DNA of 64,000 bases. Source: Cavia porcellus. Lineage: Eukaryota; Chordata; Mammalia; Rodentia; Caviidae. The stretch spans positions 75,434,044-75,498,043 of the forward strand of contig NW_026947486.1 of assembly GCF_034190915.1 (NCBI RefSeq), read 5' to 3'. Made by a program: the position numbers and the translations under genes. Below the pieces are notes generated by a model, which had not been told where the DNA came from, searched no databases, and saw nothing but the letters and a program-made list of their open reading frames with translations. Within the stretch, counting starts at the first letter, position 1. Every line of letters starts with the position of its first letter. Of this stretch, positions 11,448-24,070 are shown piece after piece.

Positions 11448-13015
11448 AATATTCATTTTGATACCAGTCACAAAACATACATTATTACATTAAATTTGCT
11501 TAACTCTGCCTGAGGTTTATTAATATGATTATTATTTCTACTTAAACATAAGAAATCCAAGACACTGAAACATCTGGACAGATAGAGAATGACATTTGAA
11601 GTTAAGCTTCATAATAATTGTTTGATGCCAAATAGTTAATTAACTTTTACTCAACTTCAAAATAGATTTAGCAGTGCTAGGTTTATAGAGATTTTAGAAA
11701 ATTTATAAATAAAGACAGTAGTGCTTTTTAGGAACTGTAAATAATACAGAATAAGGAATAGGAGCAGCTGTCAATTGGATGAAGCTTGCCCTGCTAGCCT
11801 TCTCCATCTCCCTACAGAGTCTAAAGCAGAGCGTTCCAATGAAACTTCATGCAATGGCTTAAATATTCTATTTCTGCATTGATCACTGTGGCAGTCATTA
11901 GATCACAGACAGCTGTTAAACACAAGGTATGTAGCTAGTGCCACTGAGAACCTATATACAGTACTTAATTTGACTTTCAGTTTTAACAGGTATGTGTAAC
12001 TAGTGGTCACCATATTGAACAACATGGATCTAAAGAATAAAAGATTATTTCAAAGACTAGTGAATAAAATAAATCTTAGTTTCATAATAAAATATTTGAA
12101 ATGGCCTATAAATATATTGTAGAAGTAAAATAATTGAAACATTACCCAGGGTTTCTTTCATATTATGCAGAGAGTGAAGCACCTTCCTATAACGGAAAAG
12201 TCCCAAATCAGGCACAAAGTAGTCATATGAACTTGAGCAAATATTTTGCCTTTTCAAGCTTTAGGTTTTTCTCCTACTTTTCTAACTAAATTACTATTCT
12301 TCAAAGGCCAAATTTTACAGAATTTGGAAATAATTACATGTAGATGGATTTTATCTTATTAAATAGCAACACATCTTTTTTTTTCTTTTTATCCTCCCTT
12401 CTTTAAAAAAATACACTACTTAATGTTCAACAAATAAATTTCTCTGTTCTGATGCTAATGACATGTTACACAATAACTTTAATAAAATAAGTTCTAAATA
12501 AACTTCATCATGCACAGAGAGGCTTATAACTTCTACCCAACCTCAACTCTATTGACACATGGTTAAGTGGACTTCATCTTCCCATCGCTACAAATAGTTT
12601 CTTTGTAATGTTCATTTATCCTGTACAAAACAGTGAGTCTTTATTAGATTTCATTCTGAACATTGCTTATAGTATTACTTTACTGTTGTTAAAATGTGCC
12701 CTTTCAAAAGGTAGCCAAAACCAGAAGCAAATCCTATATAAAAACCCTTGCTGACATCTGCAGCTCACCTTCAGAGGTAACTTATATATTGTCTGGCACA
12801 TAATCTCAAAACGCTATTCTACTTTATTGTTTACTCTTCATTTTTGATGTTCCCTGCTCTAGTAGTAACTACCAAATGACATTATTATTATAAGGACTTT
12901 GTCTCAATATGTATTATCTTAGAATATATCACTGTGTTGTCATTGTTACCTCTGTCCATGGTTTGATAATAATTACACAAAATAAGATTTAAGTAGTATT
13001 CTATAGTTACAAAGC
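11448..13015. other. AT-rich DNA with no recognised feature
   Basis: I see no gene or named repeat. The 66-codon minus-strand frame (12,057-12,257) shows no domain. Confidence 0.4.
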
Positions 13016-13019
13016 AGCT

Positions 13020-13135
13020 TGATCATTTCATTGACTCCTCTCAACAATTTTTGAGGTAGATTTTGTTGTTCCCATTTTAAAGATAATGAAATTCTATATC
13101 AGAGTAGTTCACAGTTTTTAACAAAGCAAGAACAT
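13020..13135 (-). repeat. MIR relic
   Basis: 'aacaatttttgaggtaga' and 'cccattttaaagataatga' match the antisense of the conserved MIR core. Ancient mammalian tRNA-derived SINE. Confidence 0.6.
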
Positions 13136-13349
13136 TAGCAATGCTTGAAAGAAATTAAAATCTAAGGGCTTTTTTTATCTAGTAGCTCAGGAAAACATAT
13201 AAGATATCCTAGTAATGTTGTACTTAATTTTAAGGTAAAAGTCAGTAATTGCATCTTCGTGTTTATAAACCAACAAAAATTTAAATTTTGTTTGATTTAC
13301 CCTTCCTGAGAATGTAATTCCGTACTTTGACTATATAAAGAATTTCTGC

Positions 13350-13500
13350 TTTTCTTTTGTTTCTTTGTTGAGATAAGGTCTCACTATGCAGTCTAGGCTA
13401 TTACTATGTAGCCCAGGCAGCCCTCAAACTCACTGTGATCCTCATGACTCAGTCTCTAGAGTACGGGGATTACAGCAGTGTGCCAGCAGACCCAGCCAGG
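13350..13500 (-). repeat. B1 SINE, antisense
   Basis: T-rich start, 'gagataaggtctcactatg', 'agcccaggcagccctc', and 'acggggattacagcagtg' are collinear with antisense B1. Confidence 0.85.
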
Positions 13501-14192
13501 ATTTCTGTCTTTTCTATTAGTTTTCCTCCTCATTGAATGATTGTAGCTCTTTTCTTGGTTTCCTTGTTGAAAATTTCAATTGAATATCTTTCTATCCTGT
13601 CCAACTCCATCAAGCATACATATAGCATATATTTACTTGTAGCTACAAACCTGCTTTAAGAAAAGAATTAATAATGTGTCGTTTCAATGTAAAAAGTGTA
13701 GGTAAGGAGGAAAAAAGATATTAAACGCCACCACCACTACAATAACAACTAAAATTAAAATGTGTTCATATCATAATTTTCTGAAAAATCTTGACAAACT
13801 TTTAATAAGTAGTAGAGTTCACATAAGAACATGAGGTGGCTCATTTTAACTCACAAAAGAAAATATTGAAGGGAAACGGTGGGATTATAGATAATCAGTG
13901 AAACTAAATTATTCAGGATTATAATTTTCAGTTTGTTTTTACTAAAATTAATAACTTTTTATTAAATTAATAAATTCCTGTAAACATTGATATCTGCTAA
14001 ATGTCAAGTTTATAATATTTCTAGTCTTGGAATAAAAAGTGAGTTTAATATCATGTAAATAAAAACTCATTTAATTTTTGTTTCCAATATTATGCAATTG
14101 TACCTTGGTGTAGTCTAAATTATGTGTATTTTTGTAAACTTATTGTATATTCTATGTAACAAACATTACAAATATCTTAAAGGCAAAGATCA

Positions 14193-14252
14193 AGTTGTTT
14201 TGTTTTGTTTGCAATACTGGGGATTGAGTCAGGGTCTTCATACTAACAACTT
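14193..14252 (-). repeat. ID SINE fragment, antisense
   Basis: T-rich tail then 'caatactggggattgagtcagg', which is the antisense of the ID 3' half. The A-box half is missing. Confidence 0.5.
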
Positions 14253-14371
14253 TGTTGGTTTGCAAACATGAAGATGCAGTTGCTGACTTTTACCTTAAAG
14301 ATAAGTATAGCCGGATTGGAATACCTTATGACATGTTTTCCTGAAAGAGTTATTGGAGTTTTAAAAAAAAA

Positions 14372-14516
14372 AAAACTTAATTTTTTTTTTTTTTATTTTT
14401 AGGCAAGATCTCATTAAATTGATAAGTTGCCTCTGCTGAGCTCAAACTTCCTATCTTCCTGCCTCAGCCACCCGGAGTGCTGAGATCACAGTTGTGTACT
14501 ATCATTTCTGGATACA
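14372..14516 (-). repeat. B1 SINE, antisense
   Basis: T-run, 'aggcaagatctcattaaa', 'ctcaaacttcctatcttcc', 'tgcctcagccacccggagtg', ending 'tactatcatttctgg'. Collinear with antisense B1. Confidence 0.8.
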
Positions 14517-15059
14517 AGGATATGCTTTGAATTTTAAAGGACAACTGAAGTTTCACACAAGCTCTTTTCTTTTATTATATAATATGTGCTGATAAAATGT
14601 GATAACAATTTCTGATAAAATAATGAAATTTTTAGTTAAATGTACATTGTAAGTATTGAATATCATATCCTATAGCTAATCAAAAATGTAGAAACACAAA
14701 ACAAGAAGTAGATGAGTAGAAACAATATTATTCATTTTCTTATAATTCATTTTTATAAAACAAAACATACAAAAAATCTAATGGAATAGGTGTATTAATT
14801 TTTTTGCTGTTCTGTCACTATACATGGTCTATAACTAGTGAGTGCTCTAATTAAAGACACTTACCCTCCTTGTACCTTTGAGCTACTGACTTTTAGAAGT
14901 TCATATAAATCATTTTTAAAAACTAGAATTTTAATTTTAAATGAAACAATATAATTTATTTTGTCTCATGCAAAGATTATGAAATGTAGTACTTTTGTGA
15001 AGGAAAATATTCTAAGCCATGGTGATGTTCTACACAAAATATAATGCAATGATTCCTAA

Positions 15060-15205
15060 TATTTGTATATCACTTTGTTGGAGCTTTATTTGCATTACTG
15101 CATCAAGTCCCTGTAGTAAACTATATGAAAGGACAGTTATTACTTATCCTTATTAGTAACTGAGGAAAACATGGCTCAGAGAGTTATGAAACCCAAGAGA
15201 ATTTG
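15060..15205 (-). repeat. probable MIR relic
   Basis: 'aactgaggaaaacatggctcagagag' in two parts resembles the conserved antisense MIR 'gaggaaactgaggcacagagag' block. The rest is too diverged to be certain. Confidence 0.45.
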
Positions 15206-15976
15206 ATAAATAAATGATAGTAGAACATAATGTGCATTCTTGAAAATTCAGACTAAATCATTTTTTAAATATAGATTATAGATTACAAAAGATATTTGAA
15301 CACTAAAGTTTTATGTAAATTGCTAGTACAGTACACACACATAGAATGTAAAGAATTTTGTTTCATTTCATGCATGTGATCAATTTCTTCTGCTTCTACA
15401 TAAATTTTTGCCTAGCTGCTGAATGTAGTTGGAAAACTGAACTAAGACAAATATTAGTCTAAAAGTTAAAGAACAAAGAACAATGCAAAGTAAAAATGGA
15501 TTTACTGGCATATAAATTATATACTACATAAGCCACACATTTAAAGTGTAAAATATACTATTGTTTGTATAGCCACAGAGTTGTGTCATCATTCCAATTA
15601 TGTTTAGAAGCTTTTTGTCATCATCATGTAAGATGCCAAAAACCACTCAGATCTTTCTTGCCTTTATGATATGCAAACTACTGAAGAGTTTAAATATACT
15701 TATATGCCCTGAAAATATAGGTACAATTTCTAAGGATTAGACCTATAGGACTGATAATGCATTTTCTTTTCCAGCATTTATAAAATTTGTTCTGTTTGTT
15801 CATCCTCATTTTTGCTTATCTTTGTGCACTTTCGCATCACTTCACTACTATTGTCTGTATAACTTCATAGCTGATATGCAACAATTTAATGAAGATCGTT
15901 ATCATTTTAGAGAAATTATTTTTCATTATGATTTCAAAAGTGAAAATTTGTGTTACTTTTAAACCAATTATGTTGC

Positions 15977-16136
15977 AAGGCTTGGTGGTACAAACCTATA
16001 ATCTCAGCAGTTGGAGAATGAAGCAAAAGGATCACCACGACTTTGAAGCCAACCTGAGCTACAGAGTGAGTTCAAGGTCAGCCTGACCTACAAGGTGAGA
16101 CCCTGACTCCCCCTCCCAAAAAAAAACCAAAAAGCA
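15977..16136 (+). repeat. B1 SINE with target-site duplication
   Basis: 'ggcttggtggtacaaacc', 'ataatctcagcagttgg', then two copies of the ~29-base duplicated B1 block ('gaagccaacctgagctac' and 'caaggtcagcctgacctac') and an A-rich tail. A perfect 12-bp duplication, caattatgttgc, lies at 15,965-15,976 and 16,137-16,148. Confidence 0.92.
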
Positions 16137-17069
16137 CAATTATGTTGCCATTAATGTTATCAAGGGCATCCCAGACGAAACGTGCTGATAATGTTTAAAC
16201 AAGTGTCATACAAAGAATAAATTTTATGTCACAGAGTATTTGCTGCTGGTCCTAGCATTTTATCATTTAGCATTTTTTAAATTCTAATGAAATCCTGTAT
16301 AAGCCACTCAAAGTCTCAGTCATTCTATCTGAGACAGTGATGAAACACTTCAAAAATACTTAAGTGGTATTTAATCATAAGTTTGAATTTTAACTACCCT
16401 AGAACCATAGTCACTTTTAATTCCTTCCACAATTTATTCCCAAAATACCACTACTTTTCCATCTGTAGATCTAGTTTTAATTTAGATTTTGTATTTCCAT
16501 TATTTTACTCACATGGGAAACATAATAAGCACACCTGTCACATCTACTTATAAAAGTCATTTTAATTGGCCCTGCGCACCTAGTGAATTGACAGTTCATA
16601 GTTTTTTAATTAATGCCTTTTTTATATACATACAAACATTCGTTGAACCATAACAACCAAAAATGCAAATCAGCCTTCCTATAAGCATTAAATATGCCAT
16701 ATCTGGTGTTATAAATGAACCAATTTGAATGATGAGAAATCACTTCAGAATTTTAATTTATTTTGATTTTTATGCCATAGCATTTTGCCTAAATTCACTG
16801 TGTCCCAATGACATATTTCTTTGTCAGAGACATCAAGTCCTGAAAGATAAATAATCTCATGGACAATAAAGATATTAAAAGTTATTAAATTCTTATGAAG
16901 GAAATCTGAAATGTGTCAGCAAAAATCAAATGCATATATATATGGAAATCTCTCACAGACAGAGGGAGAGGCAGGGCTAAAGATGTTTGTGACTGTGGGG
17001 GAAAGCCAATTTAAGTTCTATGTACAAGGGAGTAAAAGCCTGGAGGGAGTGGAATTAACCTTAGATAGG

Positions 17070-19130
17070 ATAAAGACCTAATTGTGTTGACTTGTTTGGG
17101 GATTACTAAAGTACACTTCTGTTGTGTTGGATTAACTCATGGAGCTGTGACTTTGGATTCTACATCTGGTCACATGTCCCTTCCTCTCTGACATTGTTCC
17201 CCTGGTCTGTTTCCAGTTAGCATTAACTAAGCATCTTTGCTGCACAGTGTCCTTCCACCTTGATGTTTCTGTTTTGGAATCAGCTGACCACTAACTGAAT
17301 CCCCTGAAACTTTGAACCAGATTAAACCTCTCTTCCTTTAAACTGTGGAGTTCAGGTATTTTATACTGGCAATGGGGAACATGAAAAATATATAAAATTC
17401 ATACTGGAGAAATAGGGTCAGTGCTGTGACTATACATTACTAATTGGTATAGAAGCCATTGAACCTGGTTTGCAGAAGGAATTCAGAAAGATGTACAGAT
17501 TTTGCCTAGAGAAGCCCTAGAATGCTGCAAGCAGAGGTTAATTGGCAACTCTTAGAGTTCAGAAGGACAGAGTGCTGATAGGAATGCAAACAATGAAGGC
17601 CTTGCTCAGGAGATTTCAGTCAGGAACAAGAACTGCATTAGCAATTGGATTGGAGACCATGTGTATTACGTTTTGTCAGAAAATTTGTCTGCATTTTGAC
17701 CATTTCCTGAGACTTTATGGGAGATTGCAATTAAGGACAGTAGACTAATTATAGTCTGGTTGAGGAAATTTCAATGCAGCCCAACATTCAGGAATGCATA
17801 CTGTTGGTTGCTTTCAGTCAGATTTATTACAAGAATTGGAGATACAAGGCAGAGCAACTTAAGTCAGAGAACTTTAAACTTTGGCCCAGAAAATGCCACA
17901 AGTAACGTTGGTACCAAAGGATATGTGGTTGCTGAAGAGATTAGTGTTATTAAAAAGAAATCAAGTACTAGGATAAGAAGAAAGATATATAGAAGGGATC
18001 TCAGAAATCAGCAAGATCTCACCCCACTACAGACTAAAGGGTGCAAAAGTATAAAACTTTCTTTTTTGTTTTATTTTAAAGATAATAAAATCCAACAAAA
18101 CTAAACAATAATCCATTCAAAACAAAGCAGTGAAATTGGTACAGAATTTCAAAGCAGGACAATAGTAAAACAATAATGGCTACCTTACTATAGCTTGTTA
18201 TCTTCATAATAGTTGTCCATTCCATCAGATATATCAAAATCAAAACAAAACAAAACATATTATTGAATACAGCAAGACAATTAATTGGAAAAACATGAAA
18301 GAGTGAGAACAATATTGGATTTAAAAAACAGGATAGAAGGAAACCCCCCATATTTGCTATATTGCATAGAGTTGTCCTCCCTATAGCTGCACAGACTGTC
18401 AACCCCTGGCCTGCAAAGTCAACCAAACAATGCAATATTCAGTTGCTTTTTGTACCTCAGTTGCTATTTACTCAACCTTCGCTCCAAACCAGCTGGCTGC
18501 TTACAAGGCATGAGGAGGAGTTTATGATTCTTAGCCTGCACACCAGTAAACTCATGAAAGGTGCTTTTTGACCTTTCTCTTTCCGTGCTTGAATTGGCTT
18601 ACATGGCTTACCAGAAAGGCTGGCTACCTGACTTGTTGGTTGGCTCCTCCCAGTTCCAGCATGGCTGATTCTCAGGAGGTGCTATCTGACTTTTCTAAAG
18701 CTTCACTTATGAAGAGAATCCTTGAGGCCCTTGCTGAAGAATGGCCACTTAGGGAACTGCTTCCTTGGAATTTGTGATTGATTGTCAACAACGAATGATA
18801 CGTCATAATTAAGCTTCACTGTGACTGCTTGATTGGCTTGGAAGATGTCTCGTAAAACACTGCTGAGTGTATCTAGGTGGGTGATGGAGGCATGACTTTG
18901 GGTACTATATATGCTCCTTGGTTCCCTCTTTTCTGACACTGTTCCACTGCTTTGCCTCCTGGGTGCCATGCACTGAACATCTTTACTTCATCATACCCTT
19001 CTGCCATGTTTGGTCTTGGAGCCAGCTGACCATGGGCTGAATTTCCTGAAATTTTGAATCAAACTAAACCGCTCCTCCTTGAAATTTCAGGTGTTTAGAG
19101 TCATATGCTAATTAGAAAGCTAATACTGTC
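17070..19130 (+). mobile_element. decayed MaLR/ERVL-type provirus
   Basis: Two stretches in the same orientation (about 17,070-17,400 and 18,775-19,130) share an ordered set of blocks: 'gactttgg', 'cttctgccatgtt'-type, 'ggaatcagctgacca' / 'ggagccagctgacca', 'gaaactttgaaccagattaaacc' / 'gaaattttgaatcaaactaaacc', and a terminal 'ttcaggt' region. They read as diverged LTRs. The DNA between them (17,400-18,060) carries 'gcccaacattcaggaatgcata' in parts, which I recall from MaLR internal regions. An antisense L1 3' UTR piece (18,063-18,305) interrupts it. No viral reading frame survives. Confidence 0.6.
18063..18305 (-). mobile_element. L1 3' UTR unit, antisense
   Basis: 'tttcaaagcaggacaatag', 'acaataatggctacc' and 'atagttgtccattccatcag' match the repeated unit of the antisense L1 3' UTR at 39,930-40,625. 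It is a short insertion in the provirus interior. Confidence 0.7.
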
Positions 19131-19791
19131 CTTTGTAAAAGAAACTGTGACAAGGGACTCAGGGTCTTCCTTCCACAGAAACTCCCAAAATGAGCTCTTT
19201 CCTGTTTCAGGGAATATGAGTTATAATTCCAGAAATGTTAAAATAATGTAGAAGCATAAATGACAAAGTTCATAATGAAGCAGTCCAATAGTATTTTAAA
19301 TGTCAAGTTATCTCAAGAAAATGAAGAAAAATAGTGAATGACATCTTGTATCAAACTTACCACAGAAGCCATACAATTGCCTACAGTAGCATAAAATTAA
19401 GGGGGGAAAAGGAAGATAAGCTTGAGTCATGTGTACTGTACTTTGAGAGAGTAATTATTAGAATTAAAAATTAAATGGCAAATTTCAGTTTATTTTTTAA
19501 AGTGAAAAAGTCTAATGTAGAGAAATTGCACATTATATTACATCATATAATATTTCTTTCCAATCATAAGATATAAAAGAAACATCATTGACTGGTTCTC
19601 ATTTGAGCATGTCTTTTCAGATATTTTTCCTGGAGCAGAGCAATATTTGTGCTAATCTCACTAAATTTTTTGTTCATTTGCCCTTGTTACTTCCTTTTAA
19701 GGAAACTGGCCAAGGTTTCAAATATATGTGAGGTCTAGAATTACTATAGCCCTTCTATTTATACCACTTGATTAAAATTTTTTATACTGCT

Positions 19792-19890
19792 GGGCAAGGG
19801 ATATGGTTGAGCTGTGCAGTGCCTGCCTGGCAAATGTGAGGTTCTGGGTTTGATTTCTGGTACCCATAAAAAAAAAGAAGAAAGAAAAAA
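19792..19890 (+). repeat. ID-type SINE with target-site duplication
   Basis: 'gggcaagggatatggttgagc', 'ggttctgggtttgatttctgg' and an A-rich tail. The perfect 12-bp flanking repeat ttttatactgct is at 19,780-19,791 and 19,891-19,902. Confidence 0.9.
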
Positions 19891-20451
19891 TTTTATACTG
19901 CTAATGATTACTAAATTTTTGCATGTTTCAGTAACTACACTGATAAAGGGCAAAAATTATGTATCTCCCAGACATAATTATGGGGTTTTGGTCAATATTT
20001 GATGATACTAAGGAAAAAAATGAAATATATTATGCAGAAATTAAAACCATTATGGAAATTCATTAATTCTACAATATGAATAAATAGCCACAGATAATAT
20101 TACAACTGGCCAATGTGGCAGTCAAGCCAGAATTCCAGTAAATATATGTCATCTAGACTAATAACAGATAATAAATGTTTTCACACTTTACTTTTCCTTA
20201 AAGCATATAATATAGTAATGAATCATATAAATAATTGCTGAAAATATTTGTTCCATTTTTCATTCCATCAAATGCATGAGAAAAGTTCACCTTAGGCATG
20301 GATAATAAAGATGATGCATTATGGCCAAAATGTAAGGCTTATAAAAATTTAATGATATATTCTAATATAACTTTTATGGCGGTGATTTGAATGTGAACTT
20401 GCTCAATATTACCTCTCAAATGTATATCTATTTTGGAAGTTTAATTATCAT

Positions 20452-22060
20452 TACTCGCAGATCACATGATATTGTACATAGAACACCCCAAAAACTCCAC
20501 CAAAAGACTTCTAGATTTAATAAGTCAATTTGGTAATGTAGTTGGATACAAAGTCAACAATCAAAACTCAAAAACATTCCTGTATGCAAATAATAAACTC
20601 ATTGAGAGAGAGATTAGGGAAAGTACACACTTCATAATAGCATCTAAAAAAAAGAAATACTTAGGAATCAATTTAACAAAAGAAATAAAAGTTCTATACA
20701 ATTAAAATAACAGTACACTGTGAAAGGAAATTGAAGAGGATACAACAGAAATATATCTCTTGCTCATGGATAGGACAAAACAACGTAGTGAAAATGGCTA
20801 TGCAGACACAACCATAAACACACTCAGCCACCTTATCTTTGACAAAAGGGCCAAACATGTTAACTGGAAGAAAGATAGCCTCTTCAATAAATGGTGCTGG
20901 AAAAACTGGTTCTCTACATGATGAAGGCTAAAAATAGATCCATATATATCACCATATACTAAGCTAACGTCAAAATGGATCAAGGATCTAAATATTAAAA
21001 CAAACACAAAAGATAAAGTACTGGAAGAGAAAATAGAAATATTTAAGATGTAGGTGTAGGTAGAAAGTTCATGTAAAAAAAAAAAAAACCAGACTGCATG
21101 GGAAATATTTCAAAGAATCAATAACTGGAATCTCATCTTATTAAAAAGCTTCTCACAGCAAAAGAAATCAACAACAGAGTGAAAAGAAACCCACAGAGTA
21201 CAAAAAGTTTTAGCCAATTGTCCCTCAGACAACTTATATTTAGAACATATAAAGAAATGAAAAAAATCAGACCTCCCAAATTTGAAGACTGAGTCCAAAA
21301 ATGGGCATTTGATATAGATACACACCTCTTGGATGAAGAAACATAAATGTAAAATAAGTACATGGAAAAATGTTCAACATCTCTGGTCAGTTAAGAAATG
21401 CAAATTAAAACAACACTGAGATTCCACCTCACCAAGAAAGAGTGCTACCATCAAGCAATCAACCAATAACAAATGCTGAAGGACTGTGGGGAAAAAGGAA
21501 CCCTTCTCCACTGCTGGTTGGAATGTAAACTGCTGCAACCACTGTGGAAATCAATGTGTAGATTCCTCAAAAAACTGGAATTAGAGGTCCATTCCACATA
21601 CCTATTTCCTTTCTGATTATCTTCCATGAGAATTTAAAACATCGTACTACAGCAATCTATGTGCACTCATGTTTATAGCAGCACAGTTAGTAATAGCTAA
21701 ATCTTAGAGACAACCCAAATGCCCATAAACCTAGGAATTGATTGAAAAGTTGTGATTTTTTTTCAACAGAGTAGTATCCAGCCACAAAAAAGGATAAACT
21801 TGAGACTTGTATAGGTAAATGGATGCAACGTGAGACCATACTTGTAAATGAAATAAATTAGACTCACATTTGTAAACATTGTATTGTCTCCCAGATATGA
21901 GAAACTGAAACAGTAAATGAGGTCTAAAATGCACAATAGATGTTGTGAAACGGGAAGAAATTTTTAAAAGAAAAAAGGGACTAGGATGTACAGTAAGGGA
22001 AGAGAAATAATCAAGTCAGTTATACTGTTAATGTCTCTTAGTTCTTTAAAAAGGAAACTT
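20452..22060 (+). mobile_element. L1 ORF2 3' part with 3' UTR start
   Basis: The copy begins at the reverse-transcriptase catalytic region: 'gcagatcacatgatattg' corresponds to the family's A-D-D-M-I-L block, with the second aspartate replaced by histidine here. An 80-codon open stretch (20,466-20,705) contains KYLGINLTKE. The later ORF2 blocks follow with stops and a deletion near 20,780: 'tttgacaaaagggccaaac', 'gcaaaagaaatcaac', 'gctgaaggactgtgggg', 'aatggatgcaacgtgag'. Non-functional L1 remnant. Confidence 0.85.
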
Positions 22061-23965
22061 TGTGCTAATATGAATTGCTGAATTGCTGAAATTTTATGTC
22101 CATATCTTGTGCCCCAAGCAACTACTTTAAAATAACAACGTATAATATATTAACTATCGCACTCCATTATTTTGTTATGAAATTTTCTTTTAATATATAC
22201 ATATATATGTATATGTATATATATATGAATAAAGGAGTCCATGAAAATACCTGGACTCTTGAGTATTCTGTAATTCAGGATGTACTGTTGGCTTCTGTTA
22301 TAGCCTGCTTCATATTTATTTATATAGAGCTCACTGATTTTCCAAATGGAAGATTCTGGTTTCAAAAGCCAATCTTGGATCCAGTATTTCCTGAATCTTG
22401 TATTAATTATGGAAGTAAAAGGAAGCAAAACAAAATTTTGAGTAGTAATAACCCTGTGAAAGACAAATCTCAATTCAATTTTTCAGAATTCTCCTGTGTA
22501 ACTTTTGCCTTCATGTGTGAAATGAATTCTTAATCTATGTGTATAAAAGATCTTCAGTATCTGTCATTCTGGTAGCCAGATTGAAAGACATGGCAGTCTC
22601 TGGATTATTTTCTTAATTTATACCAACTTCCTTGCAAAGCACACCACTTTGTGAAAACCAGCAAGTATAAATCTGTTATAAGGAAAGAAAACTCCCACCG
22701 GCTCAGTGGATGTTTGTTTTCAGATAGAAAATTGATTGAGAAAAAAAAGTCTCCTTCACTAAGCGACTTTACATCAAGGAGACTAGGTGATGCAGAACAA
22801 AAATATTGTATATTCACTGGCTGTGTCAGAACAAATGAAAGTGTCAAACTTATCTTTTGGCAATGTAAATTAACTCTACAGGCAAATAAATGGCAATAAT
22901 ATCAACAGGCCTCACATAAACTGAAGAAAATTGCCTTCCTCCAGTCATATATGTCAAATCTGATTCAGAGCATGGCACATTGCGCTGGAATTGTTTTTCT
23001 CTCGGTTTCTTTCACTCATAAAGCTTAGCCACAGGTACATTTGCAGCTACTCCTCAGTGTAGGGTAAGGACATTTTGTGATGTAACACAAAGTGTGATTT
23101 ATGGATTAGGTCAAAATATTAATTTTACTGGACTGCTAAGAAAGTAGGGCTCTCTGATTTAATTTCTACTCAGTAGACAATTGAATGAAACATGTTTTGC
23201 ATGGACTTTATAGCTGTAAAGCTTTATGGAAGATATTGGTTCATATTCTCACCTAATATGTGATTGAGAGTCATAGAATTTTCTAAGTGTCAACAATTCA
23301 TTAACTTTGCCAATTACCGCTCTACTATTAACATTCTCTTCTAGGAACATAAGGTGCTGTAAACCAATTAATCTTCATAAGGATTTTATAAGTTAAGCCA
23401 TACTATAAACTACATTTCACAGTGGAGAATACTGAGACATTAGGAGATTGAGCACAGAGACCTTATACACAGAGACGCTGTAGCCTCTCAGAAGCATAGT
23501 ACACCATGACTTAGATGTCAAATGCTACATATTTGGGTTTTCTCCCTTGATTCCCAGGACCATTTTTAAAGTCATCATAAATTCTATGTCATTCATTAAA
23601 CTGTCATTTCTTCTTACAACTCAATTCCTGGACATTGCCATGTGCTGCTTAAATGAATACCACATAGTCTAATAAGCTGATTGAACTATTTTAACTCTTC
23701 ACCTCTAATTTATCATACATATTGCTACATTAGTTTTTCTGGAGCACAGCCTGATTTGTATACCCAAACAGCTGTTCCTCACTCTAAAAATATTTTGTGC
23801 CAGCCAAAGCCATATCCTAAATACATCCTTGAATATTGGTCAGTCAGACCTTGTGTTTTCCATTATACACTATTGGAATGCCCTCCTTTTCTCTATTTGC
23901 CTGCTGGGAATCAATACCCATATTTCAGCTTGTGTGTTAAGGCTTTTCCCGAAGATAAGACCAGA
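22061..23965. other. no gene recognised; possible MIR trace
   Basis: A TA-rich simple stretch lies at 22,190-22,230. Open frames of 145 codons (22,096-22,533) and 150 codons (23,681-24,133, running into the next SINE) have no recognisable domains or splice context. A diverged MIR-like stretch may occupy about 23,340-23,470 ('actgagacattaggagattgagc'). Confidence 0.4.
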
Positions 23966-24070
23966 GCTAAGGATGTGACTCAATGGCAAGCAAAACAAAA
24001 CAAAAAAACTACTTGTCTAGCACATATTCAGGGCCAGATTAAATCCTCAGCACCACACAAAAAGGAGAAG
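23966..24070 (+). repeat. ID-type SINE split by an A-rich insert
   Basis: 'agctaaggatgtgactcaatgg' is the A-box half and 'gattaaatcctcagcacc' the B-box half with tail. Between them lies an extra ~25-base stretch rich in aaaac units (23,990-24,012) that other ID copies lack. Confidence 0.65.
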
